Shown here: one piece after another, positions 1 to 10,900 of the stretch
Numbering within the stretch: position 1 is the first letter of the stretch
Layout: the number at the start of each line of letters is the position of its first letter
Origin: Polytrichum commune
Taxonomy: Eukaryota > Streptophyta > Polytrichopsida > Polytrichales > Polytrichaceae
Direction: 5' to 3'
DNA: 64,000 bases
Assembly: GCA_950295325.1 (NCBI GenBank)
Contig: OX485808.1
Coordinates: forward strand, 41,441,180-41,505,179
Made by a program: the position numbers and the translations under genes
Notes under the pieces: model-generated
The model's database searches: none
The model's input: the letters and a program-made list of their open reading frames with translations, nothing else
What the model was told of the DNA's origin: nothing

Positions 1-1307
1 AAGCTTAAATGAACCAGGTTTTCAGCATCAAAAGCATCAACCACCATATAATATGCATCAAATGTTGTGAGACATATCCACATATCTTGCAGAGTACATC
101 TCTACCTTCAATTCTTTCCACTAAAATCTGGGATAGTCTTCCCTTTGGAGCTGAATTCACCTTTGCACTTCATTTTCCATGTGCCCACTTAAACATCTCT
201 GTACATAACTTGTGATGGGCTCCTTGTGTAGCAGCCTTGGCCATGCGTTCACAGAATCAACGACATCTAGTGTTCTTACGTCGTGGGTGATGTGAGTCCT
301 TCGGATATAAAGACAGGTTGCATCAAGTCACCGTCTCAGATTGGGGACTTTGACACTAAAACTTATTGCACAAGTAAATTTGGAATGAGACTTTACTAGC
401 AGCTGAATACTGTTATGACTGCATACATTTGAAGATGTATTTACATAGAACCGCTCGAGTAGATTATGGTTGTGGTTCGGGGTGAGTTCAAGCCCAACTT
501 CAACCACAAGTATGAGTTTTCTTTACATGAAGACTGGATTTGACCTCAATGATTATCCCTCCTATTGTTGCCATGCTTGGATTGACAAACAATTTTAAAC
601 AAGTTAATGGAATCTTTGTATAAGATTTAATTGCATCTTACAAATCATCTCCCATATTATGGTCTTTGAGCTTCTCTCTCAGTGCCACAATGCCATTTTG
701 ATAGATATAAAAAAATAGAATCAAAGAAAGTAAAGTACAAGCATTGCAACTTATGCCTCCCAACTACACCTTGCTAAAGGGGGCTAGTCAAGCTATCAAG
801 AGTTAGGACTTTTGGATGAAACCTTGTCAACTCCAAGTATCACATCCCCAAAATTTGCAAGTTCAAGCTCTCAACTTGAGCTCTACTCAAGGACACTTTG
901 GGTCGGGGGCCAAGGGGGGAGGGTCCAAGAAAAATAGAGCAATCCTACTAACCAAGGTGGTAAATTGGAACAAAGGCCTTTAGATGAGAGTCCAAGACCA
1001 GAAGTAGAGGCGAAATGAGATGTCTCCTGCATGACATCATTTTGAAGAGTGACACTAATGGTCGGAACCAAGACTTGAAGCTCAAAAGAGAGCTCATGTT
1101 TTAAGGAACCATTTGGGAAGGTACTTAGGGTCCAAAAAAAGGTCCAATTCAATGGTTTACTTTGCCTCAAATCGCTTCAAATTGGTCCATATGTTCTTGG
1201 ACCATGGAAACCCCTTTCCCATCCAAGGTGCCCCTTAGTGTAAAGGGAGCCTAAACGTGTGTGGTATGCAAAGCAAACTCCTTCAAGAGTCTAATAAGCT
1301 TAGGGTT
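1..1307. other. Non-coding flank, no gene seen
   Basis: The stretch is AT-rich with only short open frames that lack protein-like composition. It starts with a HindIII site, which could mark a clone end. No RNA gene or complete repeat element was recognised in it. Confidence 0.5.
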
Positions 1308-1417
1308 AGTTTTCATGCAGGCCGCTCACTCATGAGTTTCTACTACAAGTATAGATGCCAGATGAGACCTATATTTCCACCATAATATGGTGGGTGAGCG
1401 GCGTGCATTGAAACTCA
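1308..1417. mobile_element. Short inverted-repeat element (MITE-like), copy 1
   Basis: The two ends are imperfect inverted repeats: the left reads AGTTTTCATGCAGGCCGCTC, and the right, on the opposite strand, reads GAGTTTCAATGCACGCCGCT. A longer relative with nearly the same termini lies at 31572-31838. No target duplication was identified. It sits just upstream of the LEA gene promoter, about 75 bp before the ABRE. Confidence 0.5.
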
Positions 1418-1493
1418 CCCTTATAGAAGGCCCTTTGATCCAGAGGCCTCATCCTGGGTTCACATTCTGTTATCCAGGACATCAAGATTGCGA

Positions 1494-1620
1494 CACGTGG
1501 TAGAAGCGATGTATCTATAGCCAGCAGGTAGGAGCGCCACTTGGCTTCCTCCAACCAAAAGTGAGCCGTCCTCAACACTCGCTAACTTATTCCCAAGTCA
1601 CCGTAGAACGTTGCTATAAA
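1494..1620 (+). promoter_or_regulatory. LEA copy 1 promoter: ABRE/G-box and TATA box
   Basis: CACGTG lies at 1494-1499 within ACACGTGG, an abscisic-acid-response/G-box core. A TATA box (CTATAAAA) follows near 1613-1620. The same arrangement and a shared segment (GCCACTTGGCTTC) occur before copy 2, which supports function. The ABRE suggests control by ABA or dehydration, as is usual for LEA genes; this is inference. Confidence 0.6.
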
Positions 1621-1819
1621 ACTCTGCCCACAGAGCTAAGTATCACCAAAGCAAGTGCTTGATCAGTCCTGTCACTCTCATCGGAATTCACGTTCATGCT
1701 CTGCGACTCACATTGTGTCTCCAATTCGAGAGCTCAATTTTTGTGCCCAGGCAACAGTTGCTTTCTATTTTCCGACCAATTAGCCCGTGAAAGTTAGCAA
1801 GTATCCAGAAGAGTTGACA

Positions 1820-2650
1820 ATGGCAGGAGCTATGGCGAGCATGAACGCAGTGGCCGCGTCTCAAGCTCTGAATGTTGTGTCGGCGTCGACTTCCACTGCA
1901 ACTTCATCCTCCAGGACCGCTCATGTGACCATGGGTTCATCTGCAGTTCGGTTCGGGGGATTGCGGTTGAACTTAGCGCACAGCTCGGCTACCCGACCAA
2001 GGCGATCGGTTGTCGTCGTGCGCGCAGAGGAGGGCGTGGTAGACAAAGTGGAGAATGCGATTGGTGGAGCTGCCGAGAAGGTGAAGGACACCGCTGTTGC
2101 TGCTAAGGACAAGGTGCAAGACGCCGCAGGCCGAGTTGGAGACTTCGTGTCCGGGAAGGCGGACGAAGCGCAAGATGCTGCGGAGGATGTGTCGCGCGAT
2201 GTCCAGAAGAATGCCGACAAGGCGGGCAGTAAGGCCGCCGACGCAAGCAGGGACTTGGAGGGCAGCGCCAAGAGTGCGTCAAGGGATGCTCGCGGCGAGG
2301 CCGACAACATTGTTGTAAGTTCAACTCAAGTCTCTTATCCCTGCACATTCAACCCAAATTATTTTCAAGGATCCTCTGCCATTGTTTCAAATCTTGTCCA
2401 CTACGCCTAATGACCTAATGCTTCTGAAGCTCACGTAATCACATTGTTTCGAATGCAGAACAAGGCTCAGAATGCTGCGGAAGACGCCGGTGACTCCATC
2501 AAGAAGAATCTTGACAAGGCAACTGATGCTGCCCAAGATGCCGGAAAGGATGTTCAGCGCAAGGCAGAGGATGTAGGCGACTCCGCCCGTGACACAGCCC
2601 GCGACGTGAAGAGAGATGCTGAGAAGGGTGCCGACCGCATTTCTAATTAG
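1820..2650 (+). CDS. Chloroplast-targeted LEA-like protein, copy 1 (two exons)
   Basis: Exons are 1820-2314 and 2459-2650, with a 144-bp GT..AG intron (2315-2458) in phase 0; the product is 228 residues. Residues 1-68 are rich in Ser/Thr/Ala/Val and Arg with almost no acidic residues and end in VVVVRAEEG, a typical stromal transit-peptide and cleavage context. The rest is an Ala/Lys/Asp/Glu-rich string of imperfect 11-residue amphipathic repeats (for example KDKVQDAAGRV, DEAQDAAEDVS) like group 3 (LEA_4) LEA proteins. Such proteins are disordered when hydrated and protect membranes and enzymes during drying or cold. The ATG at 1820 is preferred because it aligns with the start of copy 2; an in-frame GTG at 1787 is not needed. 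ABRE and TATA lie upstream. Plastid location and stress role are inferred. Confidence 0.88.
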
Positions 2651-5520
2651 AAAGTGTAGTGATACGGAGGGTGCTTGTCAGAGTGAAGAACGCCTTGAGA
2701 AAGTAGAAGGTTTGTACAATTGTGTCCATGTCCATATGTACACTAGGATTCTTTGACATTGAAACAGGCCGACGGCAATGGCATTAACGGTATCCGCAGA
2801 TACGAGAGAGTGTCCTCTAAAGTTGTGGATTTGCGAAAATGCGTCTGCAAGTTTTGTGTAACGTAGCAGATGCGTCTGCGTTGAATTTAAGATTCTCTGG
2901 GATTTCATAGGCTTCGCAGTTGCGGAAGAGTTTTGGGATTTGAACATTACTTTCTTAGGGAAATACTGGCAAAAATATGCAGCAGCTACGCGAGCACTAG
3001 AGATCTACTAACAAAAACCATCAATCCCTGTAAGACCAAAGTTCAATTTCGCAATCGGTACATAATAGTTTTATGTGAATCTACCTGGTCCTAGAAATTA
3101 CCTAGTTTCTGTCCTCATGATGGGAGGATTTTTGTGCATAACCTTAGTCAGCTCTAAATGGCAGTATAAAATCAACTAAGCACTATCCAGAATATTCATT
3201 TCACTTGTACACTAAACATGAAATTTACAACATATTATTCTGGATTGGCGTGAGATGTAAATGTCTTGCCCCTCTGTCTAGGTGAATTTTGAGAAAATTC
3301 TGTTGAACGTATCTCGTCAACAGTCTGCGCAGACAACTTCAAGGTGTGTATGAAGAATGTAAACATAAGCAGAAGTTAATCCGAGCATGTGTAATATCTT
3401 CATCAAAGCGCTGAATCAGAAGTAATGAATGAGATTTATTCTCTTCCTGATGGAACTTGCTTCAGCGTATTGTAGAGTAGGGTGATCAACAAAGTTGTGT
3501 ATGCAGTGTCCTCCGCAGCCAGAAGCTGATGGATAGGGTGCCCCAATGTGAGATCATGGAGGTCCTAGTGAGGGTAAAAACAATCTCCTAAAACAATCTC
3601 CTATTGCATATAAATTCATTAAACCATTTCACCTATATGAGGTAAATGTTACTTGAACCCACATGTGAATAGTTGCTTGGAAAAAAGTGTGGAAGATGGT
3701 TCTTTCGAAGTAGGTTAGGGGTTGCAAGACCTAATGGAGGTGATTATGCCCACACATACACGAGACTAAACTTCTTCAAAAGCACTTCCCTTGTGCACGA
3801 GTTTGTCCTTGAGCCATGTGACTGGCTTTTGTCATGACATAGGTCGTATAGATGCCACATCAATGTTTAGAAATATATGTCCTTGTCATTCTTTGTCATG
3901 TGATCTACCTCAAATGGTTGCATATAAGATAGTTGAGCCTCAAACAACATTTTGACAAAACTTTGCTATTTTAGGCAAGTTCAATAGCTTGAAAATTTTC
4001 AAAAAAAAAACATCTCTAGATTAGCGAACATGTATAGAGTCTACCAAAAAAATTTCAAAAAATAATATATTCATATTATGCAGCCTTTAAGTGTTCGCAA
4101 AGTCATTCTAAGAAATGAGTCTTTTACTTTCCACTAGGAGGGTCCATTTTATGTTGGATTGCTAGATGAGAACATTAGCCTTATTACATGTAGTGATCTT
4201 TTACTAAATGAAGGTATTGTCCCTCAGTTGTGGATCACTTCTTTTACTACCTTGCTAGGCGGAGAGATCCCCACTTAGTCATTATGATTGGCCAAAGTTG
4301 GTGCTCTTCTTGAAGAGTTCTTGCCTCCTTCTTAATTATACTGCTACTATGAATGATCAAAGTGGTGCTATTTTGTACTTAATTCCACATATGATTAATC
4401 TCTTTTAACAATAACTCACTCAATGGCACCGTTGCACTCACTTGTAGATGGCTTAATGGGTGTTGCCAAAAGGAAGTTGTTACTTTAAGGCATTGCTACC
4501 CTAGCCATGGCCAAAACTAAGCTTTTGAGTTGCCGCCATTACTCACTATGAATCTACAAATTCACAAATGTACCGAATTGCGTAATTACTATTATGGTGC
4601 TCTAATGTAATTGAATAGGGAACACACACTTATAATCATATAATGATTATAAATGAGGTCAAATCCATAACTTTTCTTGATAGGACACCTAAATTTGTGT
4701 AGTTTGTGGTTAGGTGTAGATCCAAGAACATACACCAAGACGACATGTATTCTATAGGCATTGGACGGCCGGGGATTCGTGGCACTCAAGTAAAGTCATC
4801 CGGTAACGAAAATTGCATGAGTCCATCAAGAAGCTCGGATGGAGCTTACTTTAGTAAAACACCTCCGAGTTGGCATGTAAGACCTATTTTCTCCATCATA
4901 GTTATTTTATAAATATTAATTAGTTGGCAAGGGGCAATGATGTGGCCTTGGATGCTCTAAGCCTATTTTCTAACCTCCCATGAGTTGTTTCCAAGGCCAT
5001 GATGTGGCTTTGAATTCCACATGATTATTTTGATAAATATCGCAAGATATCAACGTGTGCAATATATAATTATGACGTGTTGTCATAGACATTTTTTTTG
5101 TTCATAATTCATTTATTTTGCACGGGTGTGATTGCTCAAACATTTGTAATATGTCAAAATAATATATATCACCTTATGATAAATTGGTGAACTAAAAAAA
5201 TCAATTGAATATTATTATTATTATTAAATAATAAATAATATACACCATGTGATTTTAAAGATAATACAATATGTGATGAGGATAAATTATTACAATAATT
5301 CAGATAGGCTATAGTCAGAAACTTATGATTTTCTGAGTATACCCCATCCATAACGTTGTCCCACAAGTCTAATTCCAAATAACATGTCATTTATTTGTAC
5401 CTTATATTATATTATCTAGAAAATAAAATTGATATTTATATAATTTTTTGTTATATGTTTTATATTTTATCTTCATTGTTTCATTTTGGTCATCTTATGA
5501 ACACTTGCACTAATCTTTCA
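2651..5520. other. Intergenic, no gene recognised
   Basis: This is AT-rich DNA with scattered stop codons in all frames. One arm of a separated 22-bp inverted repeat lies at 4767-4788; its partner is at 6174-6195. Nothing else could be supported. Confidence 0.5.
4767..4788. repeat. 22-bp inverted repeat, left arm
   Basis: The segment GGCCGGGGATTCGTGGCACT plus two bases is an exact inverted match to 6174-6195. The arms are about 1.4 kb apart and GC-rich in an AT-rich setting, so they may be remnants of terminal repeats of an old element. Confidence 0.5.
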
Positions 5521-5902
5521 TTAGAATGACAAAGATAATTTTAAATGGTAAGTCACAAAATTATAACCTCAATGTTAGTGAGGAGTTTGTAATGTTTTTG
5601 ACCTCCAAGTTAATTACATGCTTCATTGATGGTTTCACTTCCGGAATGAAATCCCAATCAATTGCTTATTTACTAATTAGAAGTGCACATATATATTGAA
5701 TTTTAGACCTTGAAGGTGAAGTGCACTCAATATGGGATTTGTAGTCAAGCGGCCTTCAAAGAATGCAAGGGCAATGGTTTTTTCAAAGTTGGGCAAGGCG
5801 GACAACAATTTTCGGTCGGGTTTAGAATTTTTTTGTAGAAGGTTGCCCCAACCCGGATTCGATACCTCCGAAAGTTTGTGAGGGGGTATTTAACGTCCCC
5901 CC
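5521..5902. repeat. Solo arm of the foldback repeat family
   Basis: This segment aligns along its length with the right arm of the foldback element at 23560-25652. It includes the conserved stretch around ATGAAATCCCAATCAATTGC and the GGGGGTATTTAACGTCCCCC terminus. It has only one arm and several small indels, so it is a diverged or truncated copy. Confidence 0.65.
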
Positions 5903-6173
5903 ATGTTAATTTTTCTTTAAAATAACCGGATTAGTAGTGATAGGTTGGCAACACAAGATGCCCCCACTTGCTTCTATATGAGGCATTATTATTTTTTATG
6001 TCTATACCCCTTTATATTGGTGCCTTAAGTATTAGATTAGACCAGGATTTTTAAAACTACTAAAACTTGGTATTTTTGAAACCCTTGAGACAAGGAACCG
6101 ATAACGTATGGAAGTATCTAATGTAGTTCATCTCATTCGCAAAGATGAATGAACTCTCACTAATGAGAATACA

Positions 6174-6195
6174 TGAGTGCCACGAATCCCCGGCC
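6174..6195. repeat. 22-bp inverted repeat, right arm
   Basis: Exact reverse complement of 4767-4788. Confidence 0.5.
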
Positions 6196-6565
6196 GGCAT
6201 GGGACTATGTCTTCCAAACTTGTTAATTAACTTCAATTCAATAGTCAACATAATTGGGGTCCAAACGTGTATGAGGTCAGGTAAAGGACTTAAAGACCTG
6301 AAATGAGTTGTATGAGCTCCCGAACATTATGATTAAAATGACTGCATCCTCAATTGGATTTGCTAAATCAACTAGTCTAATTGTTTAATATCCTGGGAAT
6401 GGAAGTGGGTGCAGAGCTAAAAGTGTCTGTTTTAGGCTCATTTGCCATACTAGAGCAGGCAGAGTTTCGCCCATTCCAGAATAGTAGGTTTTCCCTCGCA
6501 ATTCTCTCACATCTGTGAATTCCTGGAAAAATGCGAGGGATATTTTAGAATACATTCTCTCCCAA

Positions 6566-6687
6566 CACGTGGACGCTGTATCATATCCACTGTAGTAACC
6601 AGCGAGTGCCACTTGGCTTCTACACATCCAAAGCCGCCACCACTCGCCGTTCCGAAGCCGCGGCACAACAATGTCACACCTATAAAA
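6566..6687 (+). promoter_or_regulatory. LEA copy 2 promoter: ABRE/G-box and TATA box
   Basis: CACGTG is at 6566-6571 (ACACGTGGAC) and TATAAAA at 6681-6687. Order and spacing (about 115-120 bp) match copy 1. The intervening GTGCCACTTGGCTTC block is also shared, so promoter and coding region were duplicated together. Confidence 0.6.
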
Positions 6688-6871
6688 TTCAACTCACACT
6701 CACAGAACAACAGCAAAGCAGCAATCTCTCTCACTTGCCCACCATTTTTCTGTATTGCATACTTCTCTTTGAACGCTCTGCTTGTCAGCCCGAACCATTG
6801 AATTCAGGTTCACTACATTGTTCAGTGATCACAGTTGTTGACGTCTGCAAGTTCGTCAGCAACAGTCAACA

Positions 6872-7712
6872 ATGGCAGCAGCGATGGCGAGCATGAATGT
6901 GGTCGTATTTCAAACTGTGAATCTCGCGTCGACATCGTCCACTTCAGCTGTGACGCCTTCGAGGTCTGCCCAAGCAAGTTTGGGATCTTCTGCAGCTCGA
7001 TTCGGGGGATTGCGGTTGAATGTTGTGCATTCGGCTACCAGTAATGCTAGAGCACCAGTACGGTCCACTGTGCTTGTCCGTGCTGAGGAGGGCGTGGTCG
7101 ACAAAGTTGAGAATGCGGTTGGTGGAGCTGCCGAGAAGGTGAAAGACACCGCTGTGGCTGCCAAGGACAAGGTGCAAGACGCCGCAGGCCGAGTTGGAGA
7201 CTTCGTGTCTGGGAAGGCGGACGAAGCGCAAGATGCTGCGGAGGATGTGTCGCGCGATGTCCAGAAGAATGCCGACAAGGCGGGCAGTAAGGCCGCCGAC
7301 GCAAGCAGGGACTTGGAGGGCAGCGCCAAGAGTGCGTCAAGAGATGCTCGCGGCGAGGCCGATAACATTATTGTAAGTTCTTCTCAAGAATTTAAGCTCT
7401 CCACATTGAACCCTGATTCTCTTCAAGAACCCAATGCAATTGCTTCAAATCTTGTTTAATGCGATTGGTGACCTCATGCTTCTGAAGCTCACGTACGTAA
7501 TTACGTTGCTTCCAATGCAGAACAAGGCTCAGAATGCTGCAGAAGACGCCGGTGACTCCATCAAGAAGAACTTTAACAAGGCAACTGATGCTGCCCAAGA
7601 TGCTGGAAAGGACGTTCAGCGCAAGGCAGAGGATGTGGGCGACTCCGCCCGTGACACAGCCCGCGACGTGAAGAGAGATGCCGAGAAGGGTGCCGATCGC
7701 ATTTCGAACTAG
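6872..7712 (+). CDS. Chloroplast-targeted LEA-like protein, copy 2 (two exons)
   Basis: Exons are 6872-7372 and 7521-7712, with a 148-bp intron in the same phase-0 position as copy 1; the product is 230 residues. The N-terminal ~70 residues form a Ser/Thr/Ala-rich transit peptide ending VLVRAEEG. This part differs considerably from copy 1, but the mature LEA repeat region is almost identical, including a long run of identical codons between about 7210 and 7340. Exon 2 differs by only a few residues (Phe-Asn in place of Leu-Asp). The role is inferred as for copy 1: a plastid LEA protein protecting stromal or thylakoid components under desiccation. The intron sequence is moderately conserved near the 3' splice site. 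Confidence 0.88.
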
Positions 7713-9439
7713 GAGGATGTGCGAAACTCGAATTGTAGATATGATCACATAGTCAATTCTTTACGTCTTTGGCAACTTAATTTCTCATCATAGTGTGTAT
7801 GTTAGTGCTGACAACGGCTGAGGTCTACCTGCACCTGTAAGATAGGTTTGCTTCTAGTAAATCCATGGGATGAATATCTTGTACACACCAGACTCCGAAC
7901 TAAATTATTCGCTGACATCTCAAAGATTTTCAGTCAAAATTATTCATGTGGGTAATCTCGATTGCAACGCGCCATAGCCAGTGCAAAAATTGACTGTTTT
8001 GTTTGTCTTGGAGGATCTTTTATGCTTGGATTCCTTCGAAAAAATGTTTGCATATTCTTTTATGTTAATTTAACAAAGTACAATGCTTTGACATTGAAGG
8101 AGGCTGTTGGTTTTGGCAACAGTATGAGTAGATATGCGAAAAGATGCCAAAAACTTGTGAATTTTTGACAATCCGCCCAAGAGTTGTGTACAATTGGAAT
8201 TCTTGACTGCTCATAATTTACGATTTTCTCCAATTCTATTGGAATTGCAAGTCCATCTGCCATCGCTCTCAAAGTTTTCGGTTCTTGAATATTGCCGTAT
8301 TTGATTAAAATTCTGGTAAAAGGGTTGAGCTCCAGGATGCGCTTAGAAATCTTGAACTACCAACCCCTGCGAATGGGAACTTTATTTTACAGCTCTCAGA
8401 ATACTTGTATGCGATTCTAGAATGTTACCGTGCCCTGGATATATATTTGGCAATTTCATTAATGTACTGACTTTGTGAATATTTTAGGAAAGAAGAATTT
8501 AGAGTGAGGCATGTCGCCAACACCAAGTACTTTGGTGTTGTGCAAACTGTGAGACATAAAATTGAAACCTCCCCAATTGTCCCAACTTATGTGATTTGTC
8601 ACCTATACTATATTGCGCACACAACACTCTGAAGTCAACAACATTCACAACACTTCGAACATTGTCAATACACCACCAGAGCTTAAGAAAACTAAGGACA
8701 TGTACCTTTGCCACAGTCACTACTCCGGGAAACCAACTACCCGTACCCAGCAATTGATCCCAATATTGACACCCAACGTTAATCAAGCATGTTCCCCCCT
8801 CCCATGCTCGTACACATGTCCCACTTTTTCGTCCCTCAAATCTTCATTTTCAAAGCATGAATTTGTGTAAAACTTTGCATAGTATACACGGATACCAGAA
8901 TGTATAGATATTAAATGGAGAAAGGCGCTCTACAAAGCATCAGCAAATAAACTTTGACCCCATTACAAATATGGAGAGCCTTTGAGCACATCAGCAGCAA
9001 CTCGGGTCTGACACCCAATGCACACTTGCATCAGCGACCAGCCCAACCCTTGCACCCTCACACAAATGATGGTATAAACCTGGCAACAAATAGACTGAGT
9101 AACACTCACAAATTTAAATAGGCCGCACACCGGATGACATAAGCATTCAATGCAAAAGTGGCCTCATGGTGCGGGGCCTGCCGGCGCCATCCCCAAACCC
9201 AAGCAGCCTTCTTTTCCCTCTCCCCACACACCAATCGCCAAATGTCCCACCTTCTGCTTCCCAATTCGGTAAATGCCTTCCATTTTTCAGAAAGCTTCAA
9301 CCCACTCCCACAGCCAATCCCACTTTTGCCTAACATCCACAGTGGCACTCCTCGCCAATGTCCCTGAACAAGTCCCATTTATTTTGAGCTTAAAGCCCGT
9401 AAGAATTTGCGAGTATGAGGGTTGACAATTGCAACAGTT
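7713..9439. other. Intergenic between LEA copies 2 and 3
   Basis: The first ~400 bp after copy 2 resemble the DNA following copy 3 (shared ATGATCACATAGTCAATTCT). The remainder holds no convincing coding frame. No ABRE/G-box was found upstream of copy 3. Confidence 0.5.
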
Positions 9440-10308
9440 ATGGTGAGCATGAATGCATTTGTTGTAGTTCAATCTTTGAATGTTGTGTCACCATCAACTT
9501 CCGCTACAACAACTTTGTACTGGTCCGTTCATGTGACCCTGGGTTCGTCTTTTGCTACGGAGGATGTGTCGCGCGATGTGCAGAGGAACGCCGACAAAGC
9601 AGGCAACAATGCCGCCATCACAGACAAAGACCTAGAGGGCAACGCCAAGAGTGCGTCAAGGGATGCTCGTAGCAAGGTCAACAACATTGTGGTAAGCCCC
9701 TAAACAATCAATCTCCGCTTTGACATCCAAATTTGAAGCTAAACACCCTTTGGCTTGTGAATTGTGTTGATGAACTTGCTATTTATAAGAGGGCACATAT
9801 GTTCATCTTTACTAGTGGGGGAATGAAGTTTCCACGCGGGATTGGAAGCGTCTCAACCAATGTAGAATGTCTCGTGAAATCTTCAAGGATTTCTTTTTCA
9901 TCCTGGGAAAAGAGAGGCCCCTACCACTAGAAGAAAACTTGTCCATTACAATCGTCCGTTGCAACGTGGGCATTGCAACCCGCCGTGGCAAAAAGAATGC
10001 ATAAATAAATCATTTTAATCATCAAATGAAATTTTTTGGTTGCATTTTTTGGACAGTTGACAATTGTATACGGTAATGTGATTGATAGGAAGTTCAACCC
10101 TAGAAGCTCACATCACTGTTCTTTTGCAATGCAGGACAAGGCTCAGAACGCTGCGGAAGACGCCGGTGACTCCATCAAGAAGAACTTCAACAAGGCAACC
10201 GACATTGCTCAAAACAATGGAAAGGATGTTCAGCGGAAGGCAGAGAATGTGGGCAACTCCGCCTGTGACACGGCCTGCAACATGAAGAGATGCCGAGAAG
10301 GGTGCTGA
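9440..10308 (+). pseudogene. Broken third LEA copy (internal deletion and frameshift)
   Basis: Exon 1 is about 9440-9691 and exon 2 10135-10308, around a 443-bp intron that keeps the GT and AG positions of the paralogues. Exon 1 joins the first ~40 transit-peptide residues directly to EDVSRDV. The transit-peptide end, the cleavage site and roughly the first 45 residues of the LEA region have therefore been lost in frame. Exon 2 lacks two bases near 10290, relative to the paralogues, which shifts the frame to an early TGA at 10306-10308. Several conserved Asp/Glu codons are changed to Asn, and Arg to Cys. No ABRE or clear TATA box lies upstream. It is most likely a decaying pseudogene, though the spliced frame could still encode about 141 residues. 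Confidence 0.75.
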
Positions 10309-10900
10309 CTACATTTCTGACAGGAAAATTGAGCAATTGTCGACTGCATCAATGTAGCAATGATCACATAGTCAATTCTTGAACTCATTGGTATAGGCAA
10401 ATTTCTTATGGTAGTCTGTATGATAGTGCTGCCAAGTGACGAAGGTCTAAGTTCACATGTAGAATATTTTTGCTCCGAGTATTGCAGGGAACAACACCAA
10501 ACTACACTAATTGCTGACACCTCATGGATTTTCAGTCTCAAGGATTTTCTGCGGTTAATCACAATCTTTTTTCGTTGTACGCTTGGGTTCTTTCGAAGGA
10601 ACGTTTGCATGTGATTCTTTGGCATCGTCAAGTTCTGGATTTCCTTACTGACACCTCAAAAATATTACAATGTCAAGTACTTTCTGTGGGTGATTACTGT
10701 TGTCAGAGTGGCAGAGCGATCGAGTGTGATCGACCATTTTGTTGTCTTTTGGAGAAACTGGTACGCTTGGGTTTCTCCGAATGAAAGTTTGACCTGTTGT
10801 TGATGTTTGCATAATTCCATCAAAGTAGTCGCTTAGTTTAAATGTCTGTGGCCAGTTTCTTGTGGCATTCTGAATGATAGTGTTGTGAATGGTGGAGTTC
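10309..10900 (+). repeat. Duplicated 3' flank of the LEA unit
   Basis: Two consecutive segments (about 10320-10630 and 10640-10880) both resemble the 3' flank of copy 2. Shared phrases include GATAGTGCTG/GATAGTGTTG, TTTCTTATGGTAGTCTG/TTTCTTGTGGCATTCTG, and CGCTTGGGTT near the end of each. The second has no coding exon in front of it, so it is a partial tandem duplicate. Confidence 0.5.

Noticed and set aside
1921-2310. Antisense 129-codon frame over LEA exon 1 (and the 152-codon one at 6910-7368)
   Set aside because: Shadow frames produced by the Ala/Lys/Asp-rich repeats of the sense gene.
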